Part shown: positions 38,481-50,057 of the stretch, one piece after another
Numbering within the stretch: position 1 is the stretch's first letter
Layout: every line of letters begins with the position of its first letter
From: Dermatophagoides farinae
Lineage: Eukaryota; Arthropoda; Arachnida; Sarcoptiformes; Pyroglyphidae
Assembly: GCF_024713945.1 (NCBI RefSeq)
Contig: NC_134679.1
Span: 2,981,001 to 3,045,000, forward strand
DNA length: 64,000 bases
Direction: 5' to 3'
Made by a program: the position numbers and the translations under genes
Notes under the pieces: generated by a model
Database searches by the model: none
What the model was told of the DNA's origin: nothing
What the model saw: the letters and a program-made list of their open reading frames with translations, nothing else

Positions 38481-38904
38481 GAACGAGTTGCAATCATGAA
38501 AATATGAATTCTAACAACAATAATAATTAATAATAATAAATATAAAAAAACGCGCGATCTTGATTGCTCGTCTTTTTTTTGTCGATTTGAACAATAAATA
38601 ATTGTGATGAATGATGATGGTGGTGATAATTCTAACTAAAGTAGCTAAAACAATTTAATAATAATAATGGTAATGAAAATAATATGACGATTATAAAGGT
38701 TTTTTTTATTGAAAAAAAAAATTTCATCCTCTTATAGAATTAGTTTGTGTATAGATCATCATCGTGACAATCATCATCATCATCATTTCTATAATAAAAA
38801 AAAATTGTGGTTGACCGCGAAAATTGAATGACAATAAAATTGAATGAAAAAAAATGTCATCCCATTTGTCTTCATGAGAATTGAATTGTTATAAACAAAC
38901 AAAC
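38481..38904. repeat. Right copy of the ~425-bp direct repeat flanking the insertion
   Basis: Same orientation and content as 34785-35209, including the shared AAAAAACGCGCGATCTTGAT and GTGGTTGACCGCGAAAATTG segments. Differences include a shorter CAA/AAT array, a longer CAT run and an extra short ACAATAAAATTGAATG unit. Sequence after ATAAACAAACAAAC is host intron DNA. Confidence 0.95.
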
Positions 38905-41900
38905 ATCATCATTATCAGTTTATTTATTTTTGTATATAATTCTTTTATGAAAATTGATTCATCCATTTTTTTTTTTTTTTTTGGAATGTGTTATGATAAA
39001 GTGAATATTAGAATTCCACCATTACAATCATCATCATCATCATTGTAAAAACAGTGGTCATTTTATTAATGGAATTTTTAACTTTAATTTTTATTATTAT
39101 TATTATCATCAATTCGTCAATCTGTCTATCGCTTCTTCTACTTGTTCTTTTTGTTTCTCCACCCCGTGGTTTTTTTCTTGTTTTTTTTTGAGACCATTTT
39201 TTTGCAAACATAACAACAACAACGACAACATGATGTCTGATGGCTATGATTGAGATGATGATGATGATGATGAGTTAAAGGCCAATCATTTTAGGTGGAT
39301 CCCCTGTCGCATTCATTCATTCATTCATCCTGTTCCAAGCCATTCCATTCGTTTTTTTTTTTTTTGATGTTCATTTAATTGTTGTTGCCTCAGTATTAGG
39401 CGTCTTTATCTGCACCACACACAAACAGACAAACAACAAAAAAAAACACTACTTTTGAAAGTTTAATTTTTTTTTCTTTTGATGGCCATTGGCCATAATC
39501 AATGGATCAAGAAAACAAAAAAAAACTAAAACAACCATTTAACAACAAGAAATGAATCTTATATATTCGAATGTTTGTTACCAATCTTGTAGATTTTAAA
39601 TATCTTCTTTCTTTTGTTCATCCTCTTTTATTTCTATTGATAATTTATGTTTGTATATGATCGATAATATATAAATCGAATCAGATAATTAGATTAACAT
39701 CTTTTTTTCATACAATTATACATACATTTAAGCCAATGTAAGATCTACGAAAAAAAACTTTGCCCTTACGGCCAATGGAATAGTGATAGCAAATGAAATA
39801 AATCAGATCTTTGATGATATAAAAAAAATTAAATTGAATTAGGTTGTTGAATGTGAAAAAAAATATAATTTATAATTTCGTCCCTTTCATAATTAGCAAG
39901 AAAAAAATGGAATAATAATCATTCTAATCAGCCTACTGAATGAATATAGGAATTGAAACGATATCTTCAACAACAACTGATCATTATAATCTATGAATCT
40001 TTGGAAGAAAATCACAATATAATATAATACAGAATGAGCTGTCCGATCCTGAAATTTTTTTTCTTTTTATTATTCAAATTAAAATGGTGGAAAATAACAG
40101 TGAAAAAAGATGGAAAAAAATATCACAATCATCATCAACACGTTGTCGAAAATCTTCCCGTAATTGATGAAATTGTCATACTAGCGCGGTTACTGTTTCC
40201 CACGATCGTATTTCAATTTTTTTTGTCTATTCTTTCATTTTGGTTCATCAAAATAAAACTTTAGGAAAAAATACATAGATCATGTAGTTGTTGTTGATTA
40301 TGATGATGATGATGACGATGATGATGATGAACGGCCAAGAACTAAGTCAAAACGAGGAAAAAAATTATCAAAATCGTAGATCTTTTCAAATAATTGGGCG
40401 CCATCATCATCATCATCATCATCGTCTAGTATCCCGTTGGTAGATCATACGAAACAATTTCATTCATATGATTGCTAGGAATGAAGAAAAATCAGCCAAC
40501 CATTCAATTCAATCCAATCCAATCACATCTCTAATCATCATCATTTTAAGCTTAAAAGTTGTCATCATTATCATCATCAATTTCATCGACATACATATAT
40601 AAAATGTTACTCTAATTTTTTTTTTTCATCAGTAAATATTGTCATCATCATACAATTTCGATTATTGTCATTTTCTATTCATTCATCTTTGAGATGTTGT
40701 TGATGATGATAATAATTAGACATCGATGATTTCAATACAATCAAATGAAATAAGCTTTAGGATTGAATGAATATCACGTCCAAATTGTCAACTATTTTAT
40801 TGTATATGTATGTGTATGTCATAAAGTTTAAAAGTAAAATTACAGAAAAAACATTCAGTCATTCAGGTAGTCATCATCATATAGATTGTCATATTAATAG
40901 ATGACGGATGACAATAATAACGAGCAAGTCAACACAAAAAAATGTAACGTATATCAAAAGAAAAAAAACTTTACGAAAAACGACAACAATAATCTACACA
41001 ACAAAATATCGATATATATGATGATGATGATGATGATGACAGTTCCGTTACGTGATAATAATAAAATGAAGATAATAATAGATAAAACTTTTTCTTTTTG
41101 TTTTGTTTCACTTTCGATTTCGTTAAAAGAAAAATAATCCAAGACCTGTGTAAAGCTGTAAAAATTGATTGTGAAAATCAACAATGATATCAATGATTGA
41201 ATTAGGTGTTTTTTGTTTCAACTAGCGAAGATGAACAACAAACACAAACTCATAAATTTTTATTTTTTGTACAAAAAAAATTGATGATCAAAATCGATTT
41301 TGTGACAATCGAATTTTTTTTCGAACAATCCATCATAGCATCTTTTTTTCTCAATCACATTGTATTGATGGACAAAATCAAAAACTGTCACAAAGATATC
41401 TTTTGAAAGATATGACGTGTCCAGATATGTGGATATCGTTGAGATATAATAAATTTGACACCGTTTTTTTCCAGGTATTTTGTTTTGGTTGTTTGTTGAT
41501 GATGATATGACGGTTTTTTTTCACTAAATATAATTCTTTTTCAAGCTCATATCAAAAAATGGTGCTATTAATTTTTTTTTGTCCGTTTTCTTTTCTGTAG
41601 TCACATATCACGAACATTTTGATCATCACATCAGACTATGATGAACGTATCCGTGAAATAAATACAAAAAAAATCTCGCTTTTTCTTTTGATGATTGATC
41701 GATCTCTTTATGAACGGTTGTGATTGCAAGTTTCATTTCTTACTTTTGTTTCTGAAACAATCGTTTTCGAATTCGAATAAATGATGTGAATAATTGAGAT
41801 GAAAATGTCCAAGTTCAAACTAAACATATCATTGTTGTTGATCCTTTTTGAGAAAAAAAGTAAAAAAAAATTTCCATCTCCTTTTTTATTCACTTTGACG

Positions 41901-42804
41901 ATATATACCTTTAATTTGATACCGGGCGGTCCAGAAATTTTCTCTGATTGAACTATCGACCGATCAATGAAACGTTTAAATATCAATCAGATTGTTTTTC
42001 ATGGAAAAAAATTTCTCGGACAGGAAATTTGTAATATTGAATATCATCATAATTAAAAGTTAAATCACCCGGTCATTATATTGTTGAATAATAATAATAA
42101 TAACGATGGTGATAAAACAAAACTATTTGCTTGATTTCATGAATCTGAAAAAGTCTCTTAACCCAGATTGATTAACTCAACAGAACATCGACAACAAGAA
42201 AAAAAAAGTACGTTTCAAGTTATTATTGTACAACAACAATATTTTAACGTATATTCTGCAATTAAATTTTTGAAATATCTAGCTCAAATCATTGAGACAC
42301 TTCAAATATCAACGATGGCCATTCTATTTGATTACAGCACAATCAAAGAAAATTTATCTAGTTTATGGGTTTATTTTTCAAATTTGAAGATGATACTGCT
42401 TCTAATCATAATTATCATTATCATTCATTCATCTAAGGTACAATTTTAAAAATTAACAAAAAAAATATCTTATTGATACTGAACCCATTCTAGATAGTGA
42501 TATAGTGATAGAGAAAGAAAAAAGTGAGGGAAAAAACCACCAAATAAATGTGTAATTTTGGTTTTCAAAAATGGTTTCTATCCACAAAATTTATATAGTA
42601 TTTTGGTATGTGTTTGTGAAAATTGAAAATTATGATAAAAATCTAAATAAAACAAATAGCTTGAAATAAGCAATGATGATGATAATGATTTTATTTTCAT
42701 TTTTTTTTTCACAAGCTTTTTCAAACCAAGATGCGTACACATTCTGTATTGCTCAAATAATTCGTGTGATGATTATTGTGGCCATGATACTGATGATGAG
42801 CGTG

Positions 42805-42807
<3 letters not shown>

Positions 42808-42839
<32 letters not shown>
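42808..42839. repeat. (TG)16 microsatellite
   Basis: Sixteen uninterrupted TG units, among the longest dinucleotide arrays in the window. Confidence 0.95.
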
Positions 42840-42840
<1 letters not shown>

Positions 42841-43461
42841 TGACCATCGAAAAAAAGAAGAAAAATTTCAACAGTTTTCTTTGCAATTTTCAAATCATCA
42901 TCATCATCATCCAAACTATCAATATGTTTATCTATTGCATTAATTCATTTTTCTTTTATCTTATTTTTCAATAAATAAAATGAAAAATAACACAATCTGT
43001 TTGTATTTTATTGAAAATTTGTTTGTCACCATTATCAATTATCATAATCACCATCGACATTATGGTTATGTTGATTCATTCAAAAAATGATGTAAAAAAA
43101 AGAAGAAAAAAGGCTTTAAATGAAAGAAACAAAAAAAAAAATAAGTTAATCCAAAAAAGCTATTTGTAAAAATTTCGACAGTTTATAATTTGGATAACAA
43201 ACACAAGATCTGTATATGATAGTTATATGTTATTCAATATGATATACATTTCATGCCATCAGTTTATCTATGAAGATGCTTTTTCATACGAGAAAGATAA
43301 ACGATAATTTTTTGTGTAAATTTTCAAATATATTTCGACCATATCAACAACATTAACAAAAAAAAAAAAAATGTAATGATTGTACGTCACAAACAATCAA
43401 TCCGAAAACAAAGAAATATTACAATCTCGGATACACGCATCATCAATGACACATATGATAA

Positions 43462-43485
43462 TTTTTTTTTTTTTTTTTTTTTTTT
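43462..43485. repeat. Poly-T run (24 bases)
   Basis: Twenty-four consecutive T bases with no retroelement body beside it, so a simple homopolymer rather than a retroposon tail. Confidence 0.9.
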
Positions 43486-46400
43486 GTTCATCACTAACCA
43501 AGTATCCTGTATATTCTTGTTTGTTGATCGATGAATTTGAATGTTTCTCTAATTAACAATCAGATAAAACAAAACAAAACAAGTAACGTTTCTAGCCAAC
43601 AATGATAATGAAGACATCATCATTTTTTCCAACACAAAAAATTGTGAGCTTGTCAGAGCTATAGTTGGTATGATGATGATGATGATAGACACTAATCACA
43701 TCATCATAATCAATGGTTCGTCCGTTTTGTTTGATTCTAAAAAAATCGTTACAGTTTATACATAGATGGACATACGAAAAAAAAACAAAATGATGTGATC
43801 ATTCTGAAAAAAAATTGTCTTTTCTTTTCTCTGGTTTGCCCTGATTCACATCCATTTAGGATGTAGAACGCACGAACACATTGAACCGGATTGACTTACT
43901 ATCACTAGAACTTGTCAAATCAAGAGATAAAAAAGGAAAACTGACAGAAAAACAATCTTATAAAACTCAGGATAATAATAAAAAAAAAATTGTAAAGAAT
44001 TGTGATAAAATGGTAAATGAAGATGTCGACCACAATGATGAGAAGATGATAAAATAAGATTGTCATAATCAAAAGAGAGAAAAAAAGCCATTCACAAAAA
44101 AAACAACAACAATCTAAAACTCATTATTGACGAACCATTGGGGGTCACACATTTAGTAAATGATCATAGAAACAATACGCAAATAATGAAAACAACCGTA
44201 ACAAATCTATCAATCAAAATCAATACATTCGAATACAAACAGAAAGTCTAGTAAATTGAATACACGCGAACAAGATCCTAAGATCTGTTTCCATCATTCA
44301 TCTTAGACAAACAGATGAAAAAAAAGAAGTTTTAAGAAGTAAGTCACGCGACTTGATCATATATCTATGGGTAAATAACACAACGTAGCGTGAGAAATAT
44401 AGGGTGACTTTTAAATAAATTTTATTTTTGATTGACATACAAGTAAAGTGATCACGGATGAAGATGATGTTGATGTTAATGTTGAAAATAAAGTCAGGTA
44501 GCTTTTTTTTCGGTGAAATTTATCTATTTCAAACTGTTGAAATGTTTTTATTTGCAATTATTTGATGTTTCAATGTATATTGAATGTCAAGTACAACGAT
44601 GATGATGATAAAATATTTTGATGATATAATAAACAAATGAACTTAAACTTAACAATCAAATTTTGTTATTTAACAAAATAAATGAAGTATATATTAAACA
44701 GAATTAATTTTTGGTTTTGAAATAAAACAAACAAACAGCGATCATCATATGGTCCACTTGTTGTTTGAACACTTGTTGATTCTGTGCATGTTCAATGATG
44801 AAAATATAAAACAATAATTTTTCAAAATGACACCAATGATCTTTTATGGATATTTATTTAGAAATTAATTAGTAAAAAAAACGGTAGTATGAAACGGATC
44901 AGTCCGAACAAAATAAACAAACAAACTAACAAACAAACAAGATGATATGAAACAAAATGAATGAATGTATGAATGAATATGAGTGGCCAGAAAAGAAATA
45001 TTGAACAACAACAACAAAAAAAAATACAAACATATGAACATATAGGTAATCACCAACAAACACGTATACGTTCAGTATGTGAAAAGCCAGAAAAATGAAA
45101 TTTTTTCTTCTCCTAGAGAAGAAAAGAGAAACAACATAAATCGATGATTGCACACGAACTGTTTATTATGAATGAAGGTATGAACAACGAAATAAAACAA
45201 AAACAAAAACAAAAAAAAATGTAACGGTAACAACCAAAAAAAAAGAAGAACACACACGAAGTTTTTATCATTTCGTTCCGGGGGTTTTGGTAACTATGAG
45301 AAGTGATATCTTGTTTGGTGGTCGATTATATTTGCTGCTAATATTTTGTCTTAACATCAATATCATAATCAAGGTTCATCTGTGTGAATGTGTGTGGTAT
45401 TGTATATGATTTTTCACATCAGAATTTCAAGATAAATCAGATCAAAAAAAAAAAGAAAAGAAAATCAGAACGGAAGGAAGTGAAAAAAAACGTTGATCAA
45501 GATAAATGATAAATACATAAACTTTCAACGATGATAGACTAGAGAATTGTTGATTATTCAATATTTGATATGAAAAAAAAACAAAATAAAAACATAGAAT
45601 AGTATCAAATCTGATCAAAAAAAAAAAAAAAAAAATAAATAAAAATAAAAATCGAAAGTGATCATCTCACAAATGAACACAAATAAAATGATGAGATGAT
45701 GAGTTTAGTAATGAAAACCAAAAAAAGCCGTTCATGGAAAAAACCACGTTCAACATGTTTGTAAATAGAAGAGAACAGAGAAAATAGAACATAAGAAACA
45801 AAAAAACGATTGATTGAGCGCCCAGCTTCTGTGTTTCATCATTGAATATATGTTCATCATCATCATCATCATCATCATCACATCATCATTTCAATGTGTG
45901 TGTGTGTATTTGTGAGTTCCAAAGTATATCCATTCCTTGTTGTTGTTGTTATCATTATTATTATTTTCATTCTGATACACATGGCGTCATTCATTCATTC
46001 CGTCTCCTCCTCCTCCGCCCAACATCATTTCTTCTTCCTCGATATTTTATGATGATATTAACCACCACCACCACCACCACCATTAACAAGACGACAATCA
46101 ACGATGATCATCGTATTCATCATCATTCGTTTGATTTAGTTTCTCTTTTATTTTATTTTTTTGGTTCGATTATCAAACACACACACACACACTCTCTCTA
46201 TTCAATTTTGATCATTATTATTCGTTAGCCGATTGATCAAAATCTTACAGGTGAGAGATCTCTCAATTTTTTTTCTTTGCATTTGTTATCCATTGTCGAT
46301 TTCTCTTGATCTAGTAAAAATATTCAGTTCTGTTAATTTTTGATATATATTTTTTTTCTCAAACTTATTTGAAAAAAAATTTATTTTCTCTCTCTCTCTC

Positions 46401-49400
46401 ACTCTCCCATTCCTCTCAATATATTTCGCCTGTTATAACTAAAAAAAAAAACGATTTGGTTTCTCACACTTGTTTCCAAATTTCACCAAAAAATTACCAT
46501 TTGTATTTGGACGAAGAAAAAAAAACAACCGTTATATGTCGAATGAAAACAATAACAAGTTGTTGCTTTAAATCGATTGACAATCAAAAAATTAAAGAAA
46601 AACAATCACATTTGGAAATTGGATCATGATTTTTTCTAAATATTATTATCAATTACTGTATGTGAGGTAGAATTTGTTAAATTATTCAACAGAAATTTTT
46701 TGGTCACAAGATATACATGATGATGATGATGATGATCAATTTATGATAAAATTTACCGCTAAAAAGATTTGTATTGGTTGCCAAAAAAGAAAATAATTTA
46801 TTCTGATAATTTTCAATGACCGGATGAATGGATTTGGTTTATCATGTGTGTATAGAAACAAATTATATTGTTATCGATTGATTTTCGATCAGTTTCATTT
46901 GAATTCAAAACGATTGAATCGATCCAGTTTTTTTTTTGCTTCTCAAAGAGAAAATTTTATTTCATTCAAAATGATAACTTGTTGAACATATATTAAATAT
47001 GGTGAAACAAAAATCATCGTTTTTTTTATGCCTCATATGTTGATGATGATTAGTATGAATATATACTATAGCCAATGTCTATAAATGAAAGTATAATCAA
47101 ACTAATCTACTACTACCGACTACTGAATGCGCAACATCAAATAAAACTATCTTGTCTCTCTTTTTCTCTTTTTTTCCTAGTAATCACTAATCATCTAATT
47201 AATCATCACGAAAAAGTTATTATATGATTGAATCAAAAAAAAAACGATGAAACCCTTTAATTTGTTGCCCATTTATACACATTTGCAGAAGCTTGTCTCT
47301 TTTTTTTTATTCCACATAATCGAAACTCACTTTAAGAAATCAGCTATTAGACAAATAGTCGAAATAGAAGAAGCATTGAACGAAACCCGATGAAATTTTT
47401 TTTTCTTTTTTTTTGTTAAACCATTCACAGGATCACGATTATCGATCATCGATTAATTTGTCGACAAATTATCCATTATTGGCTGCTGTATTTATTTGTG
47501 AATTGATTTTTTTTAAACAAAAAAACGTTCATATTGTTTGTGACAGTTTCGACTAGATAGAATTCAATTCATTTCATAGTAAATTGAATCATTGAATTTA
47601 AACAAAAAAAAAATGTCACACAAATGTTAAAAAAAAACGAGTTTAGCCATAGACAAAATGAATGATTATACAGAAATTATAGATGAAAAACGTACACCAG
47701 AAATTTTTTTTGAATGATGAATAATATGAGAAACGATAATCAGAGTGTGACATGTCTCATATCACTTGTATGTAAATAGTTTTTATTAGCTTGACCAAAT
47801 TTTGTTACCATATGATGATGATTGACTTTAAATTGGACATATGAAACTTATAAGAAATGCTAAACCAAGGCAAAATTTTTCATCCGAATAAAATATGACA
47901 ATTTTTTAAAATCAAAATAAGCAAATGAAAATCAGATATATACATAGATGCGCAGGCGAGATCTTTTTTTTCATGGCTGATAATAATAATGGTACCTGTG
48001 TGAGATTTTTTGCTTTCATTTTCATATTTTTGATGTATGTGTGTGTGTGTGTGTTTCAAGCAATTGAATTCTAATCTATCGATCCATTGACAAATTGATG
48101 ATGATTAGAATCTAGCAGCATCAATGTTTGTGTGAGAATCTGTTGAGAATTTGATTGGATTTTTTTTATACTCATTTTATTTTTGTTTTTTAAAACAATC
48201 GTTTCATACTATTAAAAAAAATTATACTTGGACGACTGGATTAAATTGGTGAATCGATCAGTCGAATGTCGATTTACATGATGATAACTATGATGAGAAT
48301 GATGATGATGACGATGATAATGGTACTAAATGTTTGTATGGCTTATGATGATGACGATGATGATGTAGCGATGTTAGTGAGGATGAATAGAATTTGAATT
48401 AGTGAATGAATGGATAGATATTTTTTTAGATGCTCAAGGCAAAGGCGTTTGCCAAATATAAATACATTTTGTAGTAAATTAAAGAGTAGAGAGTGAAAAT
48501 CAACTGATACGGTATGCAAAATCGGAAAAAAATTAATGGAAAAGAAAGCGAAAATGTTTGGTGTTTTGATTTCTAATAAAAGTAAAAAAAAAACATGAAG
48601 AAAAGGATGCGATGGCCACCATTCATTTTGGCTCGTGGCATCTGCTTTTTTCTATCTTTCTTTCATATTTGCGTTGCATCTAATTGTCTAATTTAGAGTT
48701 AGCTTGATGTTTGTATATTAAAATATCATACAATAAATAAATGAAAGAATTTTTCCCAAATTAAAAACAAACGATGCCCATAAGATAAGAGAAAGATTCA
48801 TCAAGAAACGCCTTATTTTGTTTATCATAAATTTAGTTTAAAAAAATAAAAGGTAATACGAAAGCAAAGCAAGCAGAGGGAGAAAAAAAAATTGATCCTA
48901 CATTCTTGCCATACTATACCGTTATTTCAATTTCAAATTTTTTTTTCTCCTCGAATTTATCAAGAAATCGAATATAAAATTGAATTGAAATGAATTTTTT
49001 TTTCTTGTTTCATCCATTCGCCCGCGCGCAAATTATGATGAATCGAAAATGCTTCTGGGGTGCTTGCATGGTATAATCATTGATTCAATCAAAGCGTGGT
49101 CATCTTTTTCTTTTTTTTCATCTAATTTCAAGTGATGATAATGATGATGATGAAAATTCATCCAATTTACAAATGTTGATAGCACTATGTATTTTTTCAT
49201 ATTTTGATTTAATAATTATAATAAATAATTATTATCTGATTGATCAATCCAAAAACAACTGGAGATCAACAAACGAAACATCGTTTCATATACAACATGT
49301 CCAAACGACAAACATATGATTATTACACTATCGATACAATGTTTTGGCTAGATTCGATAATGATGATGACGATTGGATGCTAAATGATGAAAACTAAATT

Positions 49401-49832
49401 AATATAACACTTGAAATCGAGAAAATAAATCAGGATATGCGTTTGTGTATGCGCGTGTTTATCAGGCCCAAAGTGATGAGAAGAAAATTTTTTTCTCTGA
49501 TCTAATTAATTGATTACACTATATAGAAGTTTATAAAATATTTGTGGACAACTGAAAATTTAGGAATAACTTTTTTTTGTTTAAATAAATGGCCAGAAAT
49601 CAATCTTTATCCAGATTACCGATAACCGATCATCATTTATAAATATGGGTATATGTTATTTACGAATCGAAATCATACTGATTATTAATCAATGAAATTC
49701 AACTGAAATTTATTTTGTGAAAATTATAAAAAAAAATGCAGACAAAATAATGGTGATAAAATTTAGATAACCCTGTCTGCATTATTATGATCATGATGAC
49801 GATTAAAGTTATTGAAGATTTGTTTCCATTTT

Positions 49833-50057
49833 TGTGAAGAAATAACCAAGACAACTTTCTTAGTTAAATAAACGTAGTTTATTAAATGATTGTATCTTAA
49901 TACAATTCAAAAATCAAATAAAAAACAATAAATACAAAACTTCAAAAGCAAAAACACATGTACAATTTTCTTGCTAATACTGGCTCGCTCACTCTTTTTC
50001 AGTAGAATTTGCGCCAATTGCTTGGCCCGTTCATCGAGGACGACCCACTTCACGACA
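49833..50057 (-). repeat. BEL/Pao 3' LTR (225 bp)
   Basis: Minus-strand TGTCGTGAAG...CTTCACA. It is a direct repeat of 53363-53588 and preceded on the minus strand by a purine tract. The long ORF reads into it and ends at 49907. Confidence 0.93.

Larger units (their letters stand above)
38905..49832. other. Presumed PRDM intron, central part
   Basis: About 10.9 kb with no supported gene. The open frames are translations of CAT/ATG, CA/GT and A/T runs. Notable simple repeats are a 32-bp TG array (42808-42839) and a 24-base T run (43462-43485). A 44-bp segment at 41909-41952 (minus) has splice-like borders and is discussed as a candidate micro-exon. Confidence 0.5.

Noticed and set aside
34785..38904. 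Reading the 425-bp direct repeats as LTRs of one element
   Set aside because: They lack TG...CA ends, contain host-like microsatellites, and a genuine copia LTR with polypurine tract lies just inside the left copy.
43462..43485. Poly-T run as the tail of an inverted retroposon
   Set aside because: No retroposon body, target duplication or adjacent coding remnant is recognisable.
44865..45257. Overlapping Phe/Leu-rich minus-strand ORFs resembling membrane proteins
   Set aside because: They translate A-rich repeats (AAAC, AAAT) read as T-rich on the other strand, overlap each other in several frames, and lack family motifs.
45842..46228. 128-codon ORF with poly-Ser and poly-His
   Set aside because: Product of TCA/CAT, GT, CAC and CA microsatellites; no conserved segment.
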